Source: Gymnorhina tibicen
Taxonomy: Eukaryota; Chordata; Aves; Passeriformes; Artamidae
Length of the DNA: 64,000 nt
Assembly (NCBI GenBank): GCA_013399875.1
Contig: VXAZ01008023.1
Location: 597,957-661,956 of the forward strand
Reading direction: 5' to 3'
In this document: in pieces, positions 36,933 through 49,280 of the stretch
How positions within the stretch are numbered: position 1 is the stretch's first letter
Layout: every line of letters starts with the position of its first letter
Made by a program: the position numbers and the translations under genes
The notes under the pieces: generated by a model
The model's database searches: none
The model's input: only the letters and a program-made list of their open reading frames with translations
What the model was told of the DNA's origin: nothing

Positions 36933-37062
36933 CTGGATCATCAATTACAACCTTTGATCACCATGGCCACTAAACCATATCATGAAGTGCCATGTCTACT
37001 CATTTTTTGAACACTTCCAAGGATAGTGACTCCACCACTTTCCTGGGGAGCCTGTTCTAAGG
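36933..37062 (-). mobile_element. CR1 LINE 3' end, second half (split by LTR)
   Basis: Continues the CR1 from the left fragment: GGATCATCAATTACAACC, then 'tttgatcaccatggccacta', 'aaccatatcatgaagtgcca', 'tgtctactcattttttgaac', 'cttccaaggatagtgactcc' and 'cctggggagcctgttctaag'. These words follow the CR1 3' UTR of a different subfamily from the 24- and 43-kb copies. Similarity ends near 37062. Confidence 0.9.
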
Positions 37063-40000
37063 CTCCAAGTTTAATTAAATTACACTTGTAAGATCCTTGA
37101 AGTTATAAGGAACTTATGCTTGCACATTCCTTAAAAAATGCTCTTTACTCTTGCATCTTGCGAGAAGGTAGCAGGATAAAGAACAAAATTCTCAGTGGAG
37201 ACTACGGAACAATTACTTCTTCCCATCGAAGGAATGAGTAGGGCTAAGAGAGGCCAACAAGCAGGTCTTACCTCTGGCTGTGGAGAGTCCAACAGATATT
37301 TCAACAAAACTTATTTCTGTAAAGCACATCCACAGAAAAGTAAAAAATGGTAGATTTTTGCTGATCTCCAGAATTTACCCACAGCTGTTCTCCTTAAATT
37401 GTATACAGTGTTTGAACATATTTGGAATTACATCGTGAAATGTACTTTTCATAGTTTCTTCAATCTCTCCCTGTTTATAGACAGAAAATTAATCTGAAAT
37501 TGCAAAACTGAGCTATTATTTGCAAGCCAATAGCATGCAGGGATGGGTTGCCTCCCAGGTGATTCATGCTATCTGAAAAGTCCGTTTATTTGTAACGCAG
37601 TGCTTGGACTACATCAATGTTCAGCAGAGAGAGATGAGCCACCTCAGGGTATATGACCCTATTTGACAATTAAGTTTTGGCAGGACAAATTGCCTCCTAG
37701 AGGTGCCTACATCAGTCTGCTGAATATACAGGAAAACCAGAAAATCCGCTCATGTTTGAAATCTTAACTTTCAGATGACTGCAAGTAAATGAGGGCGAAT
37801 TGTGGCTACAAGGGAATGTTTGCTATAGCCGCCTGCATATCAAGAGTGATCACAGGCAGTGACATGAGAAACACACAGGCCACAAAATAATGCTCAAACT
37901 TTTGGAAGGGAAGCAGACATCCACATACGCAGGCAGACTCATGTCTTAATTGGGCTCAGGCATGTATGTTGCATATGTTGCCAAATTTGACATCATTACA
38001 TATGATTTGCAGTAAAACAGAAATGCATCAGACGACAGAATTAGCAATAGAGGCTTCCATTTCTGTTTGGGTGGGTAAGGAAATGCTCACCAAGGTTCTT
38101 AACATGAAGTGCCAGACCTACTGTGACTTAGTGATTCTAAACTCCCTGTTTAATAAAATAGGGAGTAAATTGGCTTATGCCATTGGACCTGTGCTTTTGG
38201 CTACATGACTGAGCATTTGTTTTGGAAGCTGGAGACTCTGGTTTTGGTCCCAATGTTAATTAATTGTACCAGGCATTTGCAGTGCAGTCCACCAAGGAAG
38301 GTGTAAGACAATGTCTGGATGTGGATTATTTAAACATTACTGGCTCATCCAAAGGGCTTTAGTGGTCAGGTAATGACCAGATGGAGCAGTTAAGGCCTGT
38401 GGGTGAAGCCAATTGTTCTGCATTTGTGAAGGACCTCCAAGTGACTCTGTATTGCTCAGAAAATTTTGGACTTATTTTTTTAAATTTCATTTTGTAATTT
38501 AATTTATTTTTAAAATGTTTTACAAATCTAACTCTTAATGTCATTATACTGCTGCTCTGCTCTGCCAGAACACTCTGTTCAGGGGCCACAGTCTGCTCAT
38601 CCTTGCTTTATCTTAATGGGAAATCATTCTGTTTGAAGCAATGCAAAAGCAAACTACTATGTGCAAATTATCTTAAAATTAAATGTTTCTCTGTGGAAGG
38701 AAGATGTCAGCTCTCCTTCCAAATGATAAATCGAGAAAGATAGTTTCTGAATGGAAAACCAGAAAAAGCCCATCTCTCCAAGCAATTGCCAGGTAGCTAT
38801 TTTGATTTGTGGAGCTATCAGTGCCTCTTCACATCCTGCTTTAGGACTTCATTGACTTTCTAGAGCAGGTAACTCACTCCACTCCTCACACTACACTCAG
38901 GACCACTGATGCCTCACAGCCTGTACAAACTGGAGGGTGGTCTGTACTGGAGGGTGGTAAGAGGCACAGAGATTCCCTCTGAGCATGAGGAGCAGGCCCA
39001 GGACTATGCTGAAGTGCAGAACATGGCCTGCATCTGGCTGTACTTGCAAGCCATTGATAATGGTGGTGTCAAGGCCACTGCATTTCCCACTTTGAAAGGA
39101 GACTTAGCAGGTCTGTACCTGGATTTATTCCAGTATGACTGGAGCCATGGCAAGGAGTAGACAGTAGGGTAGTATATAGTCATTTTAGTCCTTTGGGTGG
39201 GTATATGCCACCTAACGCATTAGTTTTCAAAACTATTCCTCATCTGTTGTTATGACTGTTGAATAGAAGATTGTTGTTGGGATCCTGTTGAATAGCAGAG
39301 CCCTGGAGAACAAAGTGTTGGTGACATCTATTAAAAAAAAAAGTATGAACCTAAGAAAGACAAAGCAGTGGAAAGTTCTTCTGTGGGGCCTTGGATGTCT
39401 TCCATGGAATGACAAAGACTTGATAGAGACCTCCTTCAGGTGGCTGGTTGTCTCAGGCTGCCTGCACGGTCATGGCATCTTTTGGAACACCAAACTGCCT
39501 AGTCTGGCTTCTACTTGGAATGTGACTCCATCTGGTGAGAGCTTGCCAGTCTCCACAGACTGCATAGGGAGCTTAGGGGGTCTTCCACAGATCAATTTCA
39601 TTTTATACTTCTGCTTAAACCCAGTGGAAGCATCTCCAGCTGAAAGCTGAACATGTACTCGCTGTGACATTCACAGAGAGACGAAGGGAAAATATCTACA
39701 GGGAATGAGGAAAAGATCAGAATCAAAAGACTTAAAAAGAAGGAAGGAAAGAAAATTATATAGAAACACGATATAAGAAGGAAATGACATTGGAACTGCA
39801 GATGGAGAGGCAAGTGTCTTAACACAGAACATTTAAAAAAAACCCTTCTGTAACTGTTTGGATGCTAGTTTCCCATTTCTTCATAAAGTAGAGGATTCAG
39901 TGAACCAGAACTGAGGAGCATTTCTTCTATTTCTTGCTTCTCTCTTAAGTTTCAACTTCTGCTAGCAGTAAGAAGCAAGTAGGTAACTGGTACTTTTGTT

Positions 40001-42458
40001 CTGGCATATCTTTCCTCTAGAATAAATTCCCATATGTTAAAAGATTTGTTTTGATTTTATATGCTTTAAAGATATTTTCCATCAATACTGTTCACATTTT
40101 AATTACAATAATTAACATAGTTTTCCAATATTTTTTTGTGCCTTTGATTATATGCCTAAAAATGTTGCAGCTGTGTTTACCTATATCCTTTTTGTCTCAG
40201 GCTTCATCTGAAATGAGAATATCACTTTATATATAGCTTTCTACTGGCTTTGTGAACTGTTTTTCACAATACCCCAGTTTAGCTTCATATACATTCATAC
40301 AAAGGAAAGTACTCAGCTCTCCCAATTTGAGTGGTTCTGGAACAGAAATCAGGATAGGCAGAAATTCCCGGAGTAAATTGTGTGACTTTTCAAGAAACAG
40401 CAAAATATATTTTCTGTTTGAACAACACAAAAATATGTATTACCAGAGAATGCTTCCTAAAAAAACCCTAGTGGTGGAAAGATACACCTTTGCCTGTCGT
40501 TATTCAACAGAGGAGGAGATATTAGAAAAACTGTTGATTAGAAACTGAATTTTTATCCTTGTTTCTAGTAGTATATGTAATGAACAAATACTCTTCCATC
40601 ATCCTTTTTCCAGGGATATTATTTTATCTTCCATGTAGCTGACCTATTTCTGGGAAAAAGGCAAGGTGAAATGTAATTAAGTTTTTTACAGTTGGTGTGG
40701 ACAAGAGATCTCCCACTCATTATCGAACATCCACTACCATATGTGGTCTGCAGAGCAGCCAGACATTTGTGGTCCAGCAGCTGCTAAGAATTTCTGATGG
40801 GTTAGGCTTAGAAGTCTCTTCATTGGGAATTGGAAAGGTCCATGGAGTTTCCACAGTGGCTACTGGAATTCCCTTCCTGCATGAAAGAATCCAAAGAGCA
40901 TATCTGAAAGCAATTGTTTCATATAGATTGCTCTGCTGCCAGCTCCAGGAGGCAGCTAGCAGGAAGAGAGGAGTTGCTGTTGGTGTGGGGGATTTCAAAA
41001 GAATTCACCAAAGGACTTGAGAATTGCTTTCTATGAAAAGACAAGAATGGAAAGCAAAGATAAGTGAGGAAGAAGAGGAAAAAACCTGGACAAGGAAGGA
41101 AGAATGAACAAAAAAATAAAGAGATGAGTAATAAAAGGTGGGTGATCAGGACCTCTAGGTCCTAAGGCAGATGTAAAGGAAGCTTCCACATTTCCTGATA
41201 TTATTTTTCATTGAAAACAGTTTGCCAGAACTGGATGTTTCAAGCATGCATTACTTTGTCCAGTTACTCCTGAAACACACAGGTTTCATGAGCCATTCAA
41301 CAGCCAAATAATAAACTGAGGGATGGAGGCAAAGTATTTAAGCAGGTTTGTCTTCTCCATTGCTTATGTAGCATAGTGGAAGCTTTCTTCTGAAAAGCCA
41401 GTGGGCTATGGAGCAGCATCACCTTCCTTTATGTAGTGCCTATTGAATATGTGATCCTTCTTTCATGAACATGCCCAACAGACTATTCATCATGAGATTG
41501 TGCATTTTGCTACATTTTCGTAAAGGACTTCCACAGTATTTTCCTGGTAAAAAATGTTATCAGAGGCTGTGATCATGAAATATTATCAACCTCAAGTACT
41601 CAGTAATCATGAAACTTAAAAATTGTGAGAATTTTTAAAAAAATATTTTCTGATTTGCATTTCTGTGGTGTGATTCAACTTTTGCCACAAATGTGAGGGC
41701 TAGAAAGCTGCTGTTTTTTTATGAGACATTGAGATTTCCACTTAAGCAATGTCACTTCAGGGACTACTTTTTCAAGAGAAATGACAAATATTTCAGTATT
41801 CATACTAAATTAATGAATTGCACAGCATTCTCGTGACTTTTGAAGACAACTCAAATTGCTGCATATGTTTTGTGGACAACCCCTTATTAACTGATCATTC
41901 GCTGTGACAAGTGCAGTTTTTATTTCTTGGGCAGATTTCCCTCTAGACTTTGTAACCTAAATACTGATTTGGCAGTTTACTTTCTTAAAGCAAAAGGAAT
42001 TAAATTCTTCCTTCAGGCAATTTAAGTGAAGCTGATTTTAATATTAAAACCAGTGAAGTTACTTTAGTCATAAAATGCAATCAAAGCATCCAGAATGTCA
42101 TGAGGTATCTCATACTCCATAAAATGGCACATCCTAACATTAGATATAGCCTGAGATAATTAATATTGTGCTTTAATTCTGAAAGACTCTTTAATTTGCA
42201 GGATGTTTTTTGAAATTGGGCTTTGATTCTGGAACATATATATTTGGTTTATTTCACAGAACACTAGGAAGCAGTCAAATGGGAAGAAATAATTCCTACA
42301 TTTTATGACTGTGTTCATTGAATGGGATCAAGTCAATTTGCTCCAATGGAGATTTCTGATATACTGTGTGTTGGGTCAGAAGCATTGCCTGCAGAAGGAG
42401 CAAGTCAAACCCTATTGTCTAAGGTGTGAATTTTCTTCTTTCAGGAGATCCTTATACA
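37063..42458. other. Unique sequence, no gene supported
   Basis: 5.4 kb with no clear repeat. Open frames at 38909-39160 (83 codons), 39288-39650 (120 codons) and 40697-41020 (107 codons, also open on the other strand) are the longest in unique sequence, but none shows a domain I recognise. A purine-rich patch lies at 41025-41130. Confidence 0.5.
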
Positions 42459-42535
42459 ATAATAGAATTGTTTTTGTTGGAAAAGACTCTAAAATCATTG
42501 TGTCCAGCCATTAGCTTAACACTTCCATATCCACA
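42459..42535 (-). mobile_element. Short old CR1 3' fragment, reverse orientation
   Basis: Reads ATAATAGAATTGTTTTTGTT, then 'ggaaaagactctaaaatcat' and 'tgtgtccagccattagctta', 'acacttcca'. This is a degraded version of the reverse CR1 3' end (tail, GTTGGAAAAGAC, AAGATCAT, GTCCAACC). About 77 bp remain. Confidence 0.75.
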
Positions 42536-43129
42536 TCCTTTTATGGTCTTTGATTTTTCTGAAATAATTTGAACTTTTGGCTCTTACAGCAAAAGACACA
42601 CAACGTGATGCCTAAGCTCAGAGACCAATAGAAATGCTGTAACTGATGAGGAACTGATTGTAATGATAAAAATGGCCAACAGCTTGGGGTCCTCCATTTC
42701 AGGGCTCCAAAGGTTGAAAGCGTATGTTTTACATTATTTTGGGTTTTTATAAGATGTATGTATGAGGAAGAACAGTCACTGACTATGTGTATCAAGAGGT
42801 ACTTGGATATCTGAGGGAGAATTTGGACTCTTGACAGTAAAGTGGGGATCCCACACAACTCGTGTGTGTTGGTGCTCACTGTAGGACAGAGAACTGAGTC
42901 AGCATTGGCAGCTGATGGGTCTGAACACTAAACATCACATGTAAACTTGCTTGAGGCAGTTTCACTCCTCAGAACCTGAGACAGGATTATTTTAGGTTTT
43001 AATCTTGGCTGCTTTATGTGATTCACCTCAATAAAAATTAAGTTACCTAAAGGCCTCACTATAGAGCAAGACACTTAATTTTAAGCAGCTGAAATTGGAA
43101 AAGTTGACCTTGTGCCTTCCTACAGAGAG
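42536..43129. other. Unique spacer, no gene seen
   Basis: The minus-strand frame at 42541-42879 (112 codons) has no recognisable domain. No repeat signal between the two CR1 copies. Confidence 0.5.
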
Positions 43130-43753
43130 TCATCCATGTTCTGGGGGGCATCTGGGGGGAAGAGAGGGGATTGTCCCGCTCAGCTCTGCACTGGGGCGGC
43201 CTCACCTCCAGTGCTCTAGTCAGTTTTGGGCGCCACAATATAAGAAGGACATTAAACTATTAGAGAACATCCAAAGGTGGGCCATAGAGATTTTGAAGGA
43301 CCTTGAGGGGAAGCTGTATAAGGAGAGACTGAGGTCATTTGGTCTGTTCAACCTGGAGAAGAGGAGACTGAGGGGACACCTCATTGTAGTCTACAACTTT
43401 CTCGTGAGTGGAAAGGAAGGGGCAGACACTGATACCTTCTCTCTGGTGACCAGTTCCAAGACCTGAGGGAACTGCCTGAAGTTGAGTCAAGGGAGGTTTA
43501 TGTTGGATTTTAGAAAAAGATTCTTCACCCAGAGGGTGGTTGGGCACTAGAACAGGCTTCCCAGGCAAGTGGCCACAGCACCAAGCCTGACAAAGCTCAA
43601 GAAGGATTTGAACAATGCTCTCAGGCAAATGGTGTGACTCTTGGGGCTGTTCTGTGCTATGTAGGGCCAAGACTTGGACTCAATGATCCTTGTGGGTCCC
43701 TTCCAACTCATCTTATTCTGTGATTCTGTGATTCTGTGATTTTGTGGTTCTGT
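43130..43753 (+). mobile_element. CR1 LINE, end of ORF2 and 3' UTR, forward orientation
   Basis: Same subfamily as the 23.7-24.5 kb copy. It reads 'gaggggattgtcccgctcag' (43163), 'cagttttgggcgccacaata' (43220), 'ctgttcaacctggagaagag' (43344), 'gattcttcacccagagggtg', 'caccaagcctgacaaagctc', 'gtgtgactcttggggctgt' and 'cccttccaactcatcttatt'. The tail is five 8-bp units: ATTCTGTG at 43715, 43723 and 43731, ATTTTGTG at 43739, and a partial GTTCTGT. The 5' end is truncated with a small deletion near 43145. Stops break the ORF2 remnant, so it is dead. Overlapping open frames here on both strands derive from it. Confidence 0.96.
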
Positions 43754-46700
43754 AAAAGGGGGTTGTTGTTCAGCTCTGTGTGCTTCAGCACTGTGTTCAT
43801 TCACTACTCCTGAGAGACAGTTATATCAGACTTGTAAGGGTGTGGTTCAAAAGCTTTCTTAAGAGTGACTGCAATAATCAGTGAGCATATAGGCATAAAT
43901 TGCCAATACTGCATATTGATGGTCTTGAAATATTTATATTCATTAAATATACTAGGTTCACAAGTAGAGTATATTTTTATAACTATAGTACTATGAACTG
44001 TCTGTGGGATCAAGGACACTGGTGTCTTCAGCTGGATCAAAGGTATTCAGAAGCCACATTGTGTCGTCAGTGGCAATGCTACAGCCTCAGTGTTTTCAGT
44101 AGGTTTTATGGGGCAGGGCCAATACATTGTTGCTACAGCAGAAGAAATAAAACTTCAGCTGGATCAGAGGGACTAAGAGGAGTGAAAACCCTTGAAACCT
44201 TAATTTCACCAAGAAACTAAGCAGAGAGGGTTTTAAAAAGATGCAGGCAGAAAACTTGCTAAGTTGTTATTTGGGATTTGACATCCTATCTGGTATAATT
44301 TAAAACAGTTGTACAGCTTGAAACAGAGTTTTTCACTTTTTGAACCACAAAGCTACTCTTCAACCTTCAACATTTCTGGTGAATCAGGCTGTATTTTGGC
44401 CAACCGTTGGATATTCCATTGGCCACCAAGTATCCTATGGGTCTGTGCTTTTACTGAACACAAAGGTGACATAATGACTGATTATTATACTCCACTAGAC
44501 TTCTGCTGATCATTAACACAACCTCATGGCCTGCTGATGGTACACAGAGCACAGCTTGGCAGCCGTAGGAACAGAAATGAACCCACTGTCTGACAGAGGA
44601 AGAGGGATAGGAGTTTATGGAGCAAGCATCTGCATCCAGGCTGTTGTTCTAACAGGCTGTGAGAGGTGAGAGATGTTCTTCTCATCTTCTGGTGGCCTCA
44701 GCAGTCTATTTCAGCAGCACACAGCAGCATACAGCAAGTGACAAAGCAGTTAATTACAGTACTGTTTGCATCCCTTTGTTAATCACATTTCCCCTGCCTT
44801 CTCTCATCTCATTCACAAGTTGTCTTGCTGTCTTGGTGCTGAATATGGGAGAATTTGATTCAGACAAATATTTTAACCTCTGTAAAATGTAAGACTCCTT
44901 TTCAAGTGTCGAAAACAGAGGAAAAGTATCAAGGGGAACAGGAAGACCATCCTGAAGGAGGGGTCACGGGCAGCATCTACACGCAAAGTAATTACTTTCT
45001 CTTCTACAAGGAAGTGGGAATTTTTTCAGTGCCTACTTCTGCCACAACAAGCCAAACACCTTCCACAAAGAGCACTTCAGTCAGTTCTGAAGATCTATGT
45101 CATTGTAAAGATCAGTCTTCAACCAATCTGTGTAAGCAAAGAAACTCTCTTCAAACACTGAAGTCACTAGTGGCCAGGAGTAGCCTATCTGCTTGATTTT
45201 AAGTTTAGAAAACTGATAGAAGAAGCAAACTTGTGCTAAGGAGCAAAAAGTGTATTAGCAAAAAAGAAGCAAAGAAGTGGTCAGGAGAAGAACATGCCAA
45301 GGTCTTCACCTTCTCCAAAAAGCTATGGGAATTCACATAGAAATATCATGTACTAATGGTGTTAACAAAAACCAGGCAGTGTCTTGTAATACTAGGACAG
45401 CTCTGCTCCTGAAAACTTAGAGATTTATGGAGGTTATGTTTGGAGCACTGTGTGAAATCTCAATCAAATTAAAAATAGTATTCCCAATCAAGAGGTCAGA
45501 CACAGCAAGGTAGAGAACCCCAAATTAGCAAATGAATGTTATAAAGGAAAGCAATAGGATTTGAGTCAGGGTAAAGAAGATTAATGGGCTTCGACCTATC
45601 CTGGTTTCTGAGAGTACACCTGATGGAGGAGGAGGAAACCATGGCCGAGCCCTGAGTTGCTCTTACACCTGAGTGTGTGCATGGTTGGAGGGCTCCCACA
45701 GGCCTCCAGCACCTGGGTGGCCTTGGCTTTCAGCTGCTGGGCTCACAGAAGCAGAAAGGACAAAGTTAGGGCTCAGGCCAGTTTATTATCAAGGATGGAC
45801 ATGCCTACAGAGTCCCTCTTGCCTAGCTTTAAGCTTTCAGAGAGTCCACATTTGAAGTAGTCAGGCTCGTTTTCAGTCAAAAAAGAAAGGTGGGCACATT
45901 TTTAGGATTCACTCAACTTTAGCTATTTTAGACATTTACTTTAGTGATGAATTGCAGCCCAGAAACTCCCTTTGTTGGTTGACAAGAAGGTAACTCAGAT
46001 TTTAGATGTTTAAGTTGGTCAGATGAATCCTGACCCCAAGACAGAACTGGCTATTATGAGTAGATGTATTTGTCATCTGAAATGTGCATCATACATGTTG
46101 TATGGTCTTTTCAATGTCCTATGGGCTTCTTGCCCTTAAAGATCACCCACCATGAAAATTTCTGGCCCACATTTTTCAGCTTTTCTTCAGTGTTGTTATC
46201 TTACTTTTTTTCCTCCAAAATACTCATGTGCTTCCACCCTTGACTACTTTTGTTTAACAACACTGTCCTTATTCTCCCCCTTCTAAAGTAAATTGAATGA
46301 TCTATATGCAGGGGTGAAAGGAGAAGGTTTTCTTTTGATCCAGCAATCATCTTCTCTAGTTTCTTCTCTTGTATCTGGCTGCATGGGTCAGAGGCACATG
46401 ATTTGCTTTGTGTTTCTATAGTGCCTGGTACAATGGAGCCTGCTCCATAGCCAGAGCTCTAAGGCACAATGGTTGTACAAAGAACAGGGGAATAATGAAT
46501 AGTAAATGAAGTAAGAGCTAAGTAAATAGAGAACTATGTTGAGGGAGAGAGGGGTGCAGGGGCAGTGATATGAGAGAAGGCCAGAAACAAAGAGAAGGGG
46601 AGAAAGAACCAGAAGATACAGTGAGAAGCATTGGAGACTGAGGGTTAAAAGTCCAGTGGCACAGGAGTGGAAGTGAAACGGAAAATAAAATCAAATGTGA

Positions 46701-47179
46701 AAAAGGATACTATATGAAAATAATAAGGAAAAGTGAATAACGTGAGAGTAGTACAGAAATCCCAAGAGGGATTAAAAAAACCCTTAAATACTCAGGAGAA
46801 AATGGAAGTGAGAGGGGCAGGAGTCAAAAAACCAGAGGCAAACAAGACAAAAAAGGCATGGTATGCCTTGGGACAAACTAATTGAGTCCAGTCCCTTAAG
46901 AACACAATGTTTTATGCTTACTTTTTTTTTTTTTTAACATTTATTCAAAGCTTCTTGCAACAGTATCTTTATCAGCTTATTTTCCTAAGGTGATAGAATA
47001 TCCCCTTTTTCCACCTGGTTGCTCTGCAGTTTATGTTCAGAAATGACTGAGTGTTAGTGAGCAAAGATAAAATCCACACGATGAATTTTGCAGCCCGAGA
47101 GTGACAATGTTACATCCTGCCATGTCAGCCAGAGCCTGCCCTTGGATGCACAGCTCTCACTGAGCTACAAGTGTACAGC
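43754..47179. other. Unique sequence, no gene seen
   Basis: No domain-bearing frame. 46500-46860 is purine-rich on the plus strand and ends near a poly-T run (46922-46936). Frames at 43900-44220 and 44855-45196 are unremarkable. Confidence 0.55.
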
Positions 47180-47640
47180 TGAGGGTAGGGCTTAGTACTG
47201 CTCTCCAGCATACAATTAACACAGAAGGTCTATACATTATCTCATCTTGCATTTTTATTATTTGCAGCTTATTGTTCAACTGAGCATGTATCATTGGTTA
47301 ATTAATGCTGCCAACACTGTGCTCCACTAAATGATTGTTTAGCCTAGAGTGGAATAAAATACTACAATGACTAATACAGAATCATTATGTAACAGAAAAT
47401 TAAAAATCTGATAATTTGATTGGAAGTCTCAGGTGAGTTTTTTGTATAAAAGTGTTAACCTCAAGTAGCTATAAACAGGTAAATGTTTTATTCAGCTGAC
47501 TGATAAGGAATAAATGCTTATGATATAAATTATGTATAATTAATACTCCTGGGATAAAAAAATGTATGCTAATAGGTTGTCAGTTAATTAGGAAAGGAAT
47601 ATGAGGTAAACAAAGGTGATTAGAATATACCCTGGGACTA
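47180..47640. promoter_or_regulatory. Weak candidate non-coding element, TAAT-rich
   Basis: Repeat-free, non-coding and dense in homeodomain-type cores (for example GGTTAATTAATGC at 47296-47308, GTATAATTAATAC at 47534-47546 and AGTTAATTAGG at 47582-47592), with GATA-like and forkhead-like words (GTAAACAAAG at 47606-47615). It looks like other vertebrate developmental conserved elements, but this is inference from motif density in AT-rich DNA. Confidence 0.25.
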
Positions 47641-48659
47641 TAAACAGAAATTGTGCCTTAAATAATCTGTAAAAAAACCTCACACACTAAACAGCAAATA
47701 CTTCAGTTTTAATTCAGAGCAAAAACATAATGCTTTATGGAGAAAGGCACAGAGGAGATGTTAAGTGAAGAAGCAGCTTGTGATAAAAGATCTGCAGGCT
47801 ACAGAGCAAGTCACCTTCCCTATTCTGCTTTACCTTGGTTTGTGTATTGTCTTGGTCTATCCTCAGGTAAAAGAAGGCTAAAATAAGCTTTGTAAAAAAT
47901 ATGGCAAATAATGTGCTGGAGGACCAATTTTAGCTCATAAAATTGACAGCTTTTAATGGTTTGTCTTAAATCTGCAACATGGGAAATGTTCCCCAAATCA
48001 GTTTATCCTTCTTACCTGCCCTTTGACTCACTGATCCGCCTTGCTTCTGCCAGTATCTTTATGTGATAAATGAGACCATCCTCTTTCCTGCCATTCTGTA
48101 ATTCCATTTGCAGTAGACATTTGAAATATTTTCTCATGAAACAGGACTGAAGTAGAGAAAGACATGACAGAGATGAATGTTCATTACAATATCAGCCAAG
48201 TCTTTCCTTTGTGTTAGAAGGGGACAGATCTGCATTGCCTTCCAAAAACAGCCACCCTGGACAAAAAAGAAGATTCATCTCCTGAGTGCCTTGTTTAGGA
48301 CAGCTACAAAAAGCAGCTATCAATAGAAGAGTTTAAGAATGAAACAAGTATATATGACACTTCTAGTACTCTCCTAGTCTTCAAACACTTACAGCTCGTG
48401 GGCTTCCTGACCTGGGTATATGCTACTCTCCAGTGAATTCATTCTTCATTACTCTGGCCATTCCTCCTTTGAATGCATGAGCTATTCCTGAGACCATCCA
48501 AGGAGAATGATGAGACCACCAGCAAATCCACCAGCAAATGCTGAGTGGAGTCAATGCAAGACACTTCCTGCAATGCCATGCAAACTAGACTGTCATTGTC
48601 TAAAGGAACATAGCGTTATTACAGGTTGCAGAGAGAAGGGAATTTTTGGATTGTTTAAA
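47641..48659. other. Unique sequence, no gene seen
   Basis: No repeat or coding signal recognised. Confidence 0.5.
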
Positions 48660-49280
48660 ACTTAACTTGAAGTTGGACTGGCTAGTGGGTAGGAGAGGTC
48701 TCAGTGCCAGCCACTGGAATGAGAGGCTGTCAACCTAAGGGGCTCACTGGTCCCCGTTCCAGTGACTGTCTAAGAACAGCTACTGGGGAAACCTAAACTG
48801 GGGGTTACATACTCCACCAGTGGATTTCAATCCGATAGCTGGAGAAGATGAACAGGACTGAGCCTCCGTGCTGTTCATGTGTGTTGAGTGGAGTGTGTGC
48901 TTGTGTGGGTGTTGTTAAAGGCACTGTTCTCTGTGCTGATCCATGGAGGCAGCCATATGTCTGTGTGCGTGTGTGCCTTCTGGGAATATGTACCCTACTG
49001 CCTTGCCACTGGCTGGACCTGGAGACTTGCTACTGTGGCAGCCTTGCATCCATGGGGACAGGAGTGACCCTGGGGCAAGAGGGATCCCCATGGGGGCCAA
49101 AGCCACTGCATTCGGTTACCTCTAACAGTACACAGCTGCAATCCACAGCCTACAACAGAACACATTCCTGCCCCAAGGAGTTGCACAGGTCAGGCACACA
49201 CTGCTGGCTGCTGTTTTTCCTGAATTGCTCTCCTCCTAGCTTACTTGACAGCCTCAGGTTCATGTCTCAGAAGAGACAGT
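48660..49280. repeat. GC-elevated block, probably a decayed retroelement
   Basis: This block is clearly GC-richer than its flanks, with many TG/CA pairs where CpGs may have decayed, and a GT-rich run (48877-48990). It contains the longest gap-free open frame of comparable size (48848-49282, 144 codons), whose N-terminal part is Cys-rich and whose middle has several N-x-S/T sequons (NST, NRT). That pattern is reminiscent of a retroviral glycoprotein but also of chance. The wording resembles other avian interspersed repeats I have seen, but I cannot name the family. I do not call the frame a gene. Confidence 0.35.

Noticed and set aside
43095..43804. Open frames of 85-123 codons on both strands
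   Set aside because: They overlap the CR1 copy and are explained by it.
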